Positions 7,185-15,081 of a stretch of 51,210 bases of DNA are shown piece after piece. Every line of letters begins with the position of its first letter. Positions within the stretch are counted from its first letter, which is position 1. The notes beneath the pieces are model-generated. The model saw only the letters and a program-made list of their open reading frames with translations. It ran no database searches and was not told the origin of the DNA. The position numbers and the translations under genes are program-made. The stretch lies in assembly GCA_001704575.1 (NCBI GenBank), contig MCAW01000002.1:117491-168700 (forward strand), given 5' to 3'. The DNA comes from Methylophilales bacterium LSUCC0135 (GTDB lineage Bacteria > Pseudomonadota > Gammaproteobacteria > Burkholderiales > Methylophilaceae).

Positions 7185-8117
7185 ATGTTGAGATTCCTGC
7201 TGTCATGTTGGGTGCTGAGCCTGTCTGCAGGTCTTGCCAACGCCATCGAAACAGAACCCGCTCCGAACGCACCTGTTATCACGGTCTACATCACGGTGGA
7301 CTGGGAAGGCTGGTCGCTGGATGAAGAGAACCTGGATGCAATGCGCCGCTTTCGCGCGCGGTATCCGTACATTCCCATGCTGCATCTGCTCAATCCGGTC
7401 TACTTTCTGCGACCCGACGTGGATGCAGAACAAATCAAGGCGCAAATTGATTCGACACTGCTGCCGATCGATACGCAGGGCCTGCATCTGCATGGCTGGA
7501 AACTTCTGATGCAACGCTGCGAAATTCCGTACCGCACCACCCCATCCTTCGCCGATGCCGACGAACGTTGCCCCGGCAAGGAATGCGGCTATACCGTCAG
7601 TCTGGAATATGCCTACAGCACCGAAGAACTGAGCAAGCTTTTAGCCTGCAGCGCAAACCTGTTGACGGCTCAGGGTTTTGCACGGCCGCGGCATTTCCGC
7701 GCCGGTGGCTGGCAGTTCGGCCCCAAGCTGACAGCAGCACTGCACGCCAACGGATTTTTATGGGACAGCTCCAGTCTGCCCCCGTCACTGTTAACTGAGA
7801 AGTGGGGCGAGGACAGCAGCATGCTGAAACTGCTGCGCCGGCTGCATCCAGACGCCTCGGTACTGGACCAGCCGCGCCTGCTGGCCGATGGGCTCTGGCA
7901 CTATCCGAACAACGCCGGACTGATGGACTACACCAGCACTGCGCAGTTGCTGGAAATTTTCAAGAAACTGCTGGACGCAAAAAAACCGGTGATGGTCACC
8001 GGTTTTCATCAGGAAACCGCCTTTATCTATCTGGATAAGCTGGAAGATGCCATCGCACAGATGGAAGCGGCTGCGGCGCTTGCCGGAATCCGGCTCGAAT
8101 GGGGCAGTTACGACTGA
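7185..8117 (+). CDS. Secreted polysaccharide deacetylase-like protein (WalW type)
   Basis: The 310-residue product begins with a signal peptide (MLRFLLSCWVLSLSAGLANA). The mature part has landmarks of the carbohydrate esterase 4 superfamily WalW branch: VDWEGW near residue 38, GLHLHGWKLL near 100, HFRAGGWQFGPKL near 175, and a late VTGFHQE. Members remove acyl groups from surface glycans; the substrate is unknown. DWEG stands in for the usual DD catalytic pair. ATG 7185 gives the clean signal peptide, while the upstream frame is not protein-like. It is separated by one base from the convergent small gene at 8119. Confidence 0.75.
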   Translation: MLRFLLSCWVLSLSAGLANAIETEPAPNAPVITVYITVDWEGWSLDEENLDAMRRFRARYPYIPMLHLLNPVYFLRPDVDAEQIKAQIDSTLLPIDTQGLHLHGWKLLMQRCEIPYRTTPSFADADERCPGKECGYTVSLEYAYSTEELSKLLACSANLLTAQGFARPRHFRAGGWQFGPKLTAALHANGFLWDSSSLPPSLLTEKWGEDSSMLKLLRRLHPDASVLDQPRLLADGLWHYPNNAGLMDYTSTAQLLEIFKKLLDAKKPVMVTGFHQETAFIYLDKLEDAIAQMEAAAALAGIRLEWGSYD

Positions 8118-8118
8118 G

Positions 8119-8370
8119 TCATAATGCGCTGAGGGTCTGCAGTATCGCCCTCAGCTCGGCCGTGCTGTCAGTATAATCCTCGTACTGCCGGCTGGTTCTT
8201 CTGTACCAGTAGCGGCTGTTCCACTCATCGCCCTCGATTTTATGCAACACGGCGTGCAACCAGTGTGCAAGCGGGTGGCCGGAATCCTGGGCGATCTGGT
8301 GTGCACGGTGCCAATCGCCATTCAGCGCCGATTCCACCGCTGATTTCAGCGCCTGCGACTCATCGTTCAT
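8119..8370 (-). CDS. Conserved hypothetical protein, 83 aa
   Basis: This is a soluble, acidic and Trp/His-rich protein with a predicted helical pattern (ALNGDWHRAHQIAQDSGHPLAHWLHAVL, then IEGDEWNSRYWYRR). It looks like a short TPR-type helical hairpin protein, but I can assign no function. GGAG is six bases before ATG 8370, which is preferred over a start five codons earlier. A terminator-like hairpin lies upstream, so it probably has its own promoter or is read through from the cold-shock gene. Confidence 0.7.
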   Translation of the reverse strand: MNDESQALKSAVESALNGDWHRAHQIAQDSGHPLAHWLHAVLHKIEGDEWNSRYWYRRTSRQYEDYTDSTAELRAILQTLSAL

Positions 8371-8388
8371 GGTGTCTCCGGACAAATA

Positions 8389-8423
8389 AAAACGGCCTGT
8401 GGATTTAACCCACAGGCCGTTTT
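8389..8423. terminator. Terminator of the cold-shock gene
   Basis: AAAACGGCCTGTGG, loop ATTTAAC, CCACAGGCCGTTTT: a 14-bp perfect stem with T runs on both strands, about 50 bases after the csp stop. Confidence 0.85.
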
Positions 8424-8470
8424 AACGAATCTTGTGTAGCTTTATACTTGAAGCTTAAAACCTTGCAGGT

Positions 8471-8674
8471 TTAAACCTTTTGTATGTTGGATGCCTGCTT
8501 GCCCTTGGGGCCTTCAGTCACATCAAAACTTACACGTTCGTTTTCCTTCAAGCTCTTGTAGCCTGTATCTACAATCGCGGAAAAGTGCGCGAACAAATCG
8601 TCGCCACCATCATCCGGGGTAATAAAACCGAAACCCTTGGAATCATTGAACCACTTTACGCTACCTGTTGCCAT
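8471..8674 (-). CDS. Cold-shock domain protein (CspA family)
   Basis: This 67-residue single-domain RNA/DNA chaperone has the RNP1-like motif KGFGFI and RNP2-like LFAHFSAI, plus the family opening [22 protein letters not shown] precedes the ATG. It has its own sigma70 promoter about 100 bases upstream and a terminator downstream. The roughly 95-base leader is typical of csp mRNAs, which can refold with temperature. Confidence 0.95.
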   Translation of the reverse strand: MATGSVKWFNDSKGFGFITPDDGGDDLFAHFSAIVDTGYKSLKENERVSFDVTEGPKGKQASNIQKV

Positions 8675-8775
8675 GTTACTTCCTTGCTAAAAATCGGGAG
8701 GCACCCTGAAAGTTTGGTGTTCAAGAAACCGTCGGTATTACCAGCAGAAAATCGAAAATCAAACGCCTGTCGTGC

Positions 8776-8804
8776 TTTATACTGGCATGCCAGGCTGACG
8801 TCAA
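8776..8804 (-). promoter_or_regulatory. Sigma70 promoter of the cold-shock gene
   Basis: On the reverse strand TTGACG (8804-8799), 17 bases, then TATAAA (8781-8776). This is a near-consensus promoter giving a leader of about 95 bases before the csp start. Confidence 0.75.
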
Positions 8805-8906
8805 CCATTATTTTCAAGAGATTGTCTTTTAATTTCCGGCATTTAGCCTGATTCTGCAAATTGCCGGTCAAAAACCCGCCTGTCATCAAGGAATAGTGGG
8901 CACCGT

Positions 8907-10751
8907 TCAATTTTCGCCGTCCTGAAGGTCCTCACCCAGAAATCCTCCGCTCTGGTGCGCCCAAAGCACCGAATAAAGCCCGCCGTTGTTAAGCAGGGTC
9001 TGATGATCGCCCTCTTCGACGATGCGCCCCTGATCCAGCACGATCAGACGGTCCATCGCGGCAATGGTGGAAAGCCGGTGCGCGATGGCAACCACGGTCT
9101 TGCCTTCCATCAGGCGGTAGAGGCTACCCTGTATCGCCGCCTCCACCTCGGAATCCAGCGCGCTGGTGGCCTCATCCAGCAGCAGGATAGGCGCGTCCTT
9201 CAGCATCACCCGGGCGATCGCAATGCGCTGCCGCTGCCCGCCGGAGAGTTTGACGCCGCGTTCGCCGACATGCGCATCGTAGCCCTTGCGACCTTTGGGG
9301 TCGCTCAGCTTGCTGATGAAGTCGTCAGCCTCTGCGCGCCTGGCGGCCTGCATCATATCGGCCTCGGTCGCATCGGGACGACCGTAGAGAATATTTTCGC
9401 GCACCGAACGATGCAGCAGGGAGGTGTCCTGCGTGACCATGCCGATATTGGCGCGCAAACTGTTCTGCGTGACAGTCGAGATATCGTTGCCATCGATCAG
9501 TATGCGACCGGATTCGACGTCATAGAATCGCAGAAGCAGATTGACGATGGTCGATTTTCCGGCACCGGAACGGCCGACCAGCCCGACCTTCTCGCCCGGT
9601 CGGATATGCAGGGAAAACTGCTCCAGCACCTTGCGTTCACCGCCGTAGGCAAAATTCACCGACTCGAACCTGATTTCGCCACGCTTGACCACCAGCGGCA
9701 GCGAAGCCGGCGCGTCAAGCACCTTGTGCGGCAGTGACAGGGTATTGATACCGTCCTGCACGGTACCGACCTGCTCGAACAGAGAAGTCATCTCCCACAT
9801 CACCCAGTGTGAAATCCCGTTGAGCCGCAAGGCCATTGCCGTCACCGCAGCGATACCACCGGCGCCGACCTCGCCCTTGGTCCAGAGCCACAGGCCGATG
9901 CCGCAACTGCTGATGATGAGCAGCATATTGAGCATATGGTTGACCAGCTCAACCGCACTCACCAGGCGCATCTGCCGGTGCACGACATCGAGAAACTCCT
10001 GCATGGCGTGTCTGGCATAGCCTGCCTCGCGGCCGGCATGCGAGAACAGTTTGACTGTGGCGATGTTGGTATAGGCATCGGTAATGCGCCCGGTCATCAG
10101 CGAACGCGCATCGGCCTGCGACTGCGAGACACGCCCGAGGCGCGGCACGAAATGGGCAAGCGACGCCACGTACAAGGCGAGCCAGGCAAGAAACGGCAGG
10201 ACCAGCCAAAGGTTGAAACTGCCGACGATGAGCACCAGCGTGAGGAAATAAATGCTGACATAAACCAGAATGTCGGCCAGGATGAACCACATGTCGCGCA
10301 CGGCCAGCGCAGTCTGCATCACCTTGGTGGCGACACGGCCGGCGAACTCGTCCTGATAGAAACTCATGCTCTGGCTCAGCATGTGGCGGTGAAAGACCCA
10401 GCGCAACCGCATGGGGAAATTGCCGGCCAATCCCTGATGCTTGATGAAACTCTGCAAACCCACCAGCAGCGTGCTTAAAAGCAGGATCACCGCAAGCAAC
10501 AGCAGCTTGCCGCCCTCCTGTTGCCACAGCTGGTCGGGCGGTATTGCGCTCAGCCAGTCCACCACTTTACCCATGATGCCGAACAGCAGCGCCTCGAAAG
10601 CCCCTATCCCCGCCGTCAGCAGAATCAGCAGGACAAGATGGACTCTCAGCCCCTGCGTGCCTGCCCAGACGAATGCGCGAAAGCTTTTGGGCGGGGCGGC
10701 GGGCGCAACCTCGGGAAATGGATGCAGCAGTTTTTCAAACCAGCGGAACAT
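8907..10751 (-). CDS. ABC transporter, fused permease and ATPase
   Basis: This 614-residue half-transporter of the exporter class has six membrane segments spread over about residues 35-320. A nucleotide-binding domain follows, with Walker A GRSGAGKST (about 400), Q-loop VTQDTSLL, signature LSGGQRQRIAIARV, Walker B ILLLDEATSALD and an H-loop (AHRLST). It resembles MsbA and other lipid or multidrug exporters and would work as a homodimer; the substrate cannot be told. ATG 10751 is used; a TTG two codons earlier is possible, and there is no clear Shine-Dalgarno. The gene stands alone between csp and the divergent lipoprotein gene. Confidence 0.9.
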   Translation of the reverse strand: MFRWFEKLLHPFPEVAPAAPPKSFRAFVWAGTQGLRVHLVLLILLTAGIGAFEALLFGIMGKVVDWLSAIPPDQLWQQEGGKLLLLAVILLLSTLLVGLQSFIKHQGLAGNFPMRLRWVFHRHMLSQSMSFYQDEFAGRVATKVMQTALAVRDMWFILADILVYVSIYFLTLVLIVGSFNLWLVLPFLAWLALYVASLAHFVPRLGRVSQSQADARSLMTGRITDAYTNIATVKLFSHAGREAGYARHAMQEFLDVVHRQMRLVSAVELVNHMLNMLLIISSCGIGLWLWTKGEVGAGGIAAVTAMALRLNGISHWVMWEMTSLFEQVGTVQDGINTLSLPHKVLDAPASLPLVVKRGEIRFESVNFAYGGERKVLEQFSLHIRPGEKVGLVGRSGAGKSTIVNLLLRFYDVESGRILIDGNDISTVTQNSLRANIGMVTQDTSLLHRSVRENILYGRPDATEADMMQAARRAEADDFISKLSDPKGRKGYDAHVGERGVKLSGGQRQRIAIARVMLKDAPILLLDEATSALDSEVEAAIQGSLYRLMEGKTVVAIAHRLSTIAAMDRLIVLDQGRIVEEGDHQTLLNNGGLYSVLWAHQSGGFLGEDLQDGEN

Positions 10752-10910
10752 GGACAAGACTTCATGAAAGGGTTTCAGGCAGACCTATTTTCACCCATGC
10801 AGGTTCATTAAGCGAATATTTGCAGCCCGCATGACGCAACCAGCGGGCTTGAGCCGCCGGCTTTAGTTTGGCAAGATGCGTGCTTGACTGTTTTTTCCGA
10901 TGGAACCGTA

Positions 10911-11270
10911 ATGTCCCACCCAAGCCGAAATATTAACTGGATTCCTGTTCTGCTCCTGCTGGCTGGTTGCGGCAGCGTGGACAAGTACAACCCCTTCAGC
11001 GAAAGCAAGCCGGCCGAGCCATGGAAGCCGTCGAACGCCACCGAATATCTGTGCGAGGGCAACAAGCGCTTTTTCGTCAGAATGCTGGACAAGGAAAATG
11101 CCGCCTGGCTGATTTATCCGGACCGCGAAGTGCGGCTGGAAAAATCTGCCGCCGGCAATAGTTACACCAACAGCGTGGCGATACTGGAAATCAACGGCAG
11201 CGAAGCTACGCTCAAGGATGGCGCAACGATAGACTACCAGGCCTGCAAGGCTGTCGCCGTCACCAAATAA
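10911..11270 (+). CDS. MliC-type lysozyme inhibitor lipoprotein
   Basis: The 119-residue product has a short signal ending in the lipobox LLLAGC, so it should be lipid-anchored. The remainder matches the MliC/PliC lysozyme-inhibitor fold: YLCEGNKRFFVRML, VRLEKSAAGNSYTNSVAILEINGSEATLKDG and a closing Cys that would pair with the first (YLC...YQAC). Family members protect the cell wall from C-type lysozyme. ATG 10911 is chosen because it places the lipobox about 23 residues in; an upstream start at 10884 adds nine residues. A strong terminator follows. Confidence 0.75.
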   Translation: MSHPSRNINWIPVLLLLAGCGSVDKYNPFSESKPAEPWKPSNATEYLCEGNKRFFVRMLDKENAAWLIYPDREVRLEKSAAGNSYTNSVAILEINGSEATLKDGATIDYQACKAVAVTK

Positions 11271-11280
11271 TCATCCGATG

Positions 11281-11310
11281 AAAAGGGGCTGCCTGCGGCA
11301 GCCCCTTTTT
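11281..11310. terminator. Bidirectional terminator between convergent genes
   Basis: AAAAGGGGCTGCC, loop TGC, GGCAGCCCCTTTTT. It serves the MliC-type gene on the forward strand and the persulfide operon end on the reverse strand. Confidence 0.85.
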
Positions 11311-11325
11311 GTTTCCGCTCGAGGT

Positions 11326-12027
11326 TCAGGCAGCGTGCGGCAGACCCAGATTGCGGTTGGCCGGAACGGCAATATCGATCAATTTAGGCCGTGGCAGATT
11401 GAGCTGACTCATCAACGCGATAAAATCGGCTTCCGTCCTGTTCGCCAGTCTGGCGTTATGCGCTTTTTCCCAGCCTATAGTTGAGACGGAAAAGCCCTTG
11501 TAATCATGTGCCGGCCACACCAGGGTTTGCTCCGGCAGGGTGAACAGCTTCTGCGTGATGCTGTGATACAGCGCTTCAGCACTGCCGCCCTGGAAGTCGG
11601 TTCTGCCGCAGCCGTTGATCAGCAAGGCATCGCCGCTGAAAAGATTGTCGCGCCACAAATAAGAAACGCTGCCGGGCGTGTGTCCCGGCGTATGAATCAC
11701 CAGAATTTCCTCGCCATCGGCAAATCGGATGATGTCGCCATCCTGCAATTGCTGGTCGGCAAAGTTGATGCCGCAACCGCTCGGCACCGCCGCTTTGGCA
11801 GCCGTCATTTCGCGCAGTTTGCCGGCCGAGGTCACGTGATCGGCGTGGGCATGGGTTTCCAGCACGTAGGCCAGCTCCAGACCCAAACGCTCGACCTGCA
11901 ACAGGTCGCGCTCCCAGTGCGTATCGACCGGGTCTATAATCACCGCCGCGCGTGAGCCGGGAACCGAGAGAATATAGGTATAGGTCGATGACGTGCTATC
12001 AAACAGTTGTACCGGATAATGTTGCAT
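11326..12027 (-). CDS. Persulfide dioxygenase, ETHE1-type MBL-fold protein
   Basis: This 233-residue metallo-beta-lactamase-fold enzyme is of the ETHE1 type, which oxidises glutathione persulfide to sulfite using a mononuclear iron. The metal-site motifs are ETHAHADHVTSA (HxHxDH), HTPGHTPGSVSY, LFSGDALLINGCGRTDF and VWPAHDYKGF. The opening FDSTSSTYTYIL and a D-P-V-D segment are also typical. ATG 12027 is preceded by AAGGAG. It is the last gene of the operon headed by a BigR/SqrR-type regulator, supporting a role in sulfide or persulfide detoxification. Confidence 0.92.
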   Translation of the reverse strand: MQHYPVQLFDSTSSTYTYILSVPGSRAAVIIDPVDTHWERDLLQVERLGLELAYVLETHAHADHVTSAGKLREMTAAKAAVPSGCGINFADQQLQDGDIIRFADGEEILVIHTPGHTPGSVSYLWRDNLFSGDALLINGCGRTDFQGGSAEALYHSITQKLFTLPEQTLVWPAHDYKGFSVSTIGWEKAHNARLANRTEADFIALMSQLNLPRPKLIDIAVPANRNLGLPHAA

Positions 12028-12043
12028 TTTCAACTCCTTCCAA

Positions 12044-12847
12044 TCAGATTCCGAATGCTTTCATCAGCATCAGTGCCGCCACCACGACCAGCAACCAGGC
12101 AAAGGCTTTCTGCACCTGCTGACGGTTCAGCCGTCCGGCAATGGCCTGACCCATCACCATGCCACCCAGCGCACCAGCCACAAACGGCCAGGCAATGGCC
12201 GTATCGATCTTGCCAGCCACGGCGCTGGTGACAACTACGGTAAACGAGATCAGCAGCGTCACCGCGAGCGAGGTAGCCACTACCGAGCGCATGCCGAGGT
12301 CAGTATATTTCTGTAGCGCAGGCACGATAACGAAACCGCCACCGACGCCGAGCAGGCCTGACATGAAACCGGCAGCGCCACCCGACATGGCGAGATATCC
12401 GGCGCAACGCGAAGTCCACTGAAATCGGCCGGTGCCATCATCGCGGATGCACGGCACAAAAGTGCCGACATCTTCATCAATGGCGCTGTTTTTTTGCCGC
12501 AACGCACGCACGGCCAGCACCAGCAGCAATAAAGCGAACAGGCCCTTGAGCAATTGTTGATCCAATTGCTGCCCGAGCCAGAGTCCGGCCGGCGACAGCA
12601 AGGCCCCTGCCACCGCCATCAGTAACGCCGCGCGATAGCGCACCTGGCGGGTTTTCAACCCGACCAGGGTTGCCGACAGCGCCGCGGCAAACACTGCCAT
12701 CAGCGCGATCGGGACTGCCGCATTCATGCTCAGGCCACCAGCCAGCACCAGCAGAGGCACACCGATGATGCCGCCGCCCGCGCCGGTCACACCCATCACC
12801 AGGCCAATGACCAGGCCCAGTAAAATATGCAACAGCTCGATTTCCAT
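12044..12847 (-). CDS. TauE/SafE-type sulfite or sulfur-compound permease
   Basis: This 267-residue membrane protein has two halves of about four helices each. Each half opens with the family's glycine motif: VMGVTGAGGGIIGVPLL near residue 18 and MSGLLGVGGGFVIVPAL near residue 160. TauE/SafE proteins export sulfite, sulfoacetate or related anions. The ATG shares one base with the stop of the upstream YeeE-like gene (TGATG), implying translational coupling. In this operon it would plausibly export sulfite made by the persulfide dioxygenase; that link is inferred. Confidence 0.88.
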   Translation of the reverse strand: MEIELLHILLGLVIGLVMGVTGAGGGIIGVPLLVLAGGLSMNAAVPIALMAVFAAALSATLVGLKTRQVRYRAALLMAVAGALLSPAGLWLGQQLDQQLLKGLFALLLLVLAVRALRQKNSAIDEDVGTFVPCIRDDGTGRFQWTSRCAGYLAMSGGAAGFMSGLLGVGGGFVIVPALQKYTDLGMRSVVATSLAVTLLISFTVVVTSAVAGKIDTAIAWPFVAGALGGMVMGQAIAGRLNRQQVQKAFAWLLVVVAALMLMKAFGI

Positions 12848-13260
12848 CAGCTGCGCCTTTCCATGACTGCATGAATAGCCATGCCGGCCAGCATGGCCAG
12901 TACGAAAATCACGGGGGCAATGTTGCCGCTCAGCAGAGATGTCAGTGCCGGGCCGGGGCAATAGCCGGCCAAACCCCAACCGGCGCCAAACAGCAGGCTG
13001 CCAATCATCAGGCGACGATCAATCTGCGTTGCCGTCGGCAAGTTGATGGTCTGGCACAGCAAACTTTTTTCACGGTTTTTTGCGACGCGGAAAGCGAAAA
13101 AACTGACTGCCAGCGCTCCCAGCATCACCAGCAACAATGACGGATCCCAGCGTCCGCTGATATCGAGAAAACCCAGCACCTTGGCTGGATTGGTCATACC
13201 GGAAAGTATCAGGCCAAAACCGAACAGCAAACCGGCAATCAGGGATGTAATGACAGGCAT
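12847..13260 (-). CDS. YeeE/YedE-type sulfur transport protein, C-half
   Basis: This 137-residue protein has about four membrane helices. It carries the conserved cysteine motif FGAGWGLAGYCPGPALTSL and an N-terminal GLLFGFGLILSGMTNPAKVLGFLD. This is the DUF6691 half of the split YeeE/YedE family, whose full-length members import thiosulfate through a cysteine relay. Its partner, with the second cysteine motif, is encoded immediately upstream. Both halves probably assemble as one channel for a sulfur species. Confidence 0.9.
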   Translation of the reverse strand: MPVITSLIAGLLFGFGLILSGMTNPAKVLGFLDISGRWDPSLLLVMLGALAVSFFAFRVAKNREKSLLCQTINLPTATQIDRRLMIGSLLFGAGWGLAGYCPGPALTSLLSGNIAPVIFVLAMLAGMAIHAVMERRS

Positions 13261-13265
13261 TCTGT

Positions 13266-13697
13266 TTAAGCTCCAAAAATATGACGCATCAAATACACCA
13301 CCAGCATGCCGGCCAGCATGAAAACAATGGTAGCCACGATGGAACGCGGCGACAGTCTCGCAATACCGCAGATACCATGACCGCTGGTGCAGCCGGAACC
13401 GTAACGGGTTCCGATGCCAACCAGCAGACCGGCGAGTATCAGCTGCCAGAAGCCTGCCTCAATTTCGACTTCGGGCAGATTATGCACCAGCGCATACAGC
13501 AAGGGTGAAGCAATCAGACCACCCAGAAACGCCAGGCGCCAGCCCAGATCGGCTTTGACTGGATGCAACAGCCCGCCGAGAATGCCGCTGATGCCCGATA
13601 TGCGGCCATTGAACAAAATAAAGACAGCCACTGCGATGCCGATCAACACACCACCCGCGAGCGAAGTCCAGGGAGTAAACACCAACCAATCGATCAT
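13266..13697 (-). CDS. YeeE/YedE-type sulfur transport protein, N-half
   Basis: This 143-residue protein has about four helices, with NGRISGISGILGGLL and the cysteine motif GTRYGSGCTSGHGICGIARLS typical of YeeE/YedE. The start overlaps the stop of the regulator gene by four bases (ATGA), and the next gene follows after five bases. In thiosulfate-importing relatives the paired GCTSGHG and GYCPGPA cysteines pass the sulfur atom through the membrane. Both motifs survive here, one in each half. Confidence 0.9.
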   Translation of the reverse strand: MIDWLVFTPWTSLAGGVLIGIAVAVFILFNGRISGISGILGGLLHPVKADLGWRLAFLGGLIASPLLYALVHNLPEVEIEAGFWQLILAGLLVGIGTRYGSGCTSGHGICGIARLSPRSIVATIVFMLAGMLVVYLMRHIFGA

Positions 13698-14032
13698 TTT
13701 TGCAGGTCTCCTTCACAACGGTTGCAATACAGGCGATACAGCACCTGCAATACGGCCATCGCTTCAGTGCTGGCGATGGAATAAAAAATCTTCTTGCCGT
13801 CTCTGCGGGTATTGACCAGCTGTTCGTTTCTGAGCACGGTCAGCTGTTGCGATAGCGAAGGTTGCTGCAAGCCCAGCGTCTCTTCCAGCTCGCTGACGCA
13901 ATACTCTCTTTGCGACAGATGGCAAAGCAGCAACAAGCGATCACGATTGGCCAGCACCTTGAGCAGGTTGCTGGCCTTGTCAGCCGACACACGCATGGCA
14001 TCGAGATCAAAGGCTTCCTGTGGCATGTTCAT
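13694..14032 (-). CDS. ArsR-family persulfide-responsive repressor (BigR/SqrR type)
   Basis: This 112-residue winged-helix regulator has its recognition helix in QQPSLSQQLTVLR and wing in RRDGKKIFY. Cys37 (LLLLCHLS) and Cys103 (LYRLYCNRC) are 66 residues apart, exactly the spacing of the sensing pair in BigR and SqrR, which release DNA when persulfides link the two. Extra cysteines lie at 45 and 106. ATG 14032 has GAGG at good spacing; upstream Met codons are less well placed. It heads an operon of YeeE halves, TauE and ETHE1 genes. An AT-rich palindrome 35-53 bases upstream is the likely autoregulatory operator. Confidence 0.9.
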   Translation of the reverse strand: MNMPQEAFDLDAMRVSADKASNLLKVLANRDRLLLLCHLSQREYCVSELEETLGLQQPSLSQQLTVLRNEQLVNTRRDGKKIFYSIASTEAMAVLQVLYRLYCNRCEGDLQK

Positions 14033-14066
14033 GACGAACCTCATACAAAATATTAAATTACAATAT

Positions 14067-14085
14067 GTATATTTATATAATATAC
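14067..14085. promoter_or_regulatory. Probable BigR/SqrR operator
   Basis: GTATATT, centre TATAT, AATATAC: perfect 7-bp arms in an AT-rich tract just upstream of the regulator gene. BigR boxes are AT-rich palindromes of this size. The tract also offers possible -10 hexamers, so binding would block the operon promoter. Confidence 0.65.
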
Positions 14086-14144
14086 GACAGCTAAATGTCA
14101 AGGGTTAATTTGACAGGAGATCATATTGAGGAGACAAAGGCGGA

Positions 14145-14168
14145 TAAAAAAGGGGCTGCACGCCCCTT
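14145..14168 (-). terminator. Terminator after the 2OG-Fe dioxygenase gene
   Basis: AGGGGC, loop, GCCCCTT, with a TTTTTT run on the reverse strand, about 35 bases past the stop at 14202. Confidence 0.75.
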
Positions 14169-14201
14169 CTCTTTGCCTCTACTTACGTGGACTACGGCAC
14201 C

Positions 14202-14948
14202 TCAGACGCTGCGCCTGAAAGTCACCACCAGCACATCCCGATAAGCCGGTTGCCCGGGCGTGATCTGTTCGACCGGCGTAACGCCGTGCATGCAGCGATG
14301 GTCGTTGACGATGGCCACATCGAGCGGCTCGGTGAGGGTAAAGCTGTCCAGCGTGCGCTGTTCAAGATCGTGCATGGTGGTGGTACCACTGGAGATGTTC
14401 ACGCGCCGCACCATCATCACCAGCACAAAATCGACACCATCGCGATGCACGCCTTCGGGGGTCGGCTTGCCGTGCCACTCGGTATTGGCTTCGATGCGGA
14501 ACTGGTGCAGTTCGATATGCCAGACTCTGGTCGGCTGCAATTTGCCGAATAAACGATGGGCAAAATCGAGAATGGCCCCCATGGTCCGGCTGCGGGCAAT
14601 TTCATCGGCTACCGGCTCAAACTCGCGCGCAATGCCGCCATTGAGGCGGTTGTAATCCAGACTTTGATAATGCGGCTGATGCGGTTCCAGCCTGATCGAA
14701 CCAGGCACATCGGTCGCGCTCAAGGTCGCATAGCGGCGGCGGCGGTATCTGCCGCCGTCGGCCATGTAGCGGTCCAGCGGCATGTCGTTCCAGCTGTCGG
14801 CAAACAGCGCCCAATCATCAAGCGCGTGACTGTCCTGCGCCAGCAGCAGCGCGCGCATTTCTGCCGCCGGAGCAAAGCAGAAGCCGGCGGCTTCTACGCG
14901 CCCGGCCAATTCGCTCAATGCGTCTTCTTGATCTGTCATGGTCATCAT
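14202..14948 (-). CDS. 2OG-Fe(II) dioxygenase family protein
   Basis: The 248-residue product matches the 2OG-Fe_Oxy_2 group, which includes bacterial amino-acid hydroxylases such as isoleucine dioxygenase. The iron facial triad is visible as EGVHRDGVDFV (His-x-Asp) and HGVTPVE (distal His), with a late Arg in YRDVLVVTFRR for 2-oxoglutarate. Its substrate is unknown. The start region reads ATG ATG ACC ATG, so it may begin one or three codons in; GGAAGG lies about 13 bases upstream. It is transcribed divergently from aas. Confidence 0.8.
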   Translation of the reverse strand: MMTMTDQEDALSELAGRVEAAGFCFAPAAEMRALLLAQDSHALDDWALFADSWNDMPLDRYMADGGRYRRRRYATLSATDVPGSIRLEPHQPHYQSLDYNRLNGGIAREFEPVADEIARSRTMGAILDFAHRLFGKLQPTRVWHIELHQFRIEANTEWHGKPTPEGVHRDGVDFVLVMMVRRVNISSGTTTMHDLEQRTLDSFTLTEPLDVAIVNDHRCMHGVTPVEQITPGQPAYRDVLVVTFRRSV

Positions 14949-15081
14949 TGGTTTTATCGCCTTCCATCACCTATTCTAGCCGATGCACGTTCGCATCAGC
15001 GCGGTTTTTTCCTATCCTGTGAGCTTCGCCAGCTTGAGCCAAAGGCTTGACGCTACAGGCCAAAAAAAGAATGATGCAGCC

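Noticed and set aside
8656-8910. 84-codon reverse frame upstream of and overlapping the cold-shock gene
   Set aside because: It covers the csp promoter and leader; no ribosome site or family resemblance.
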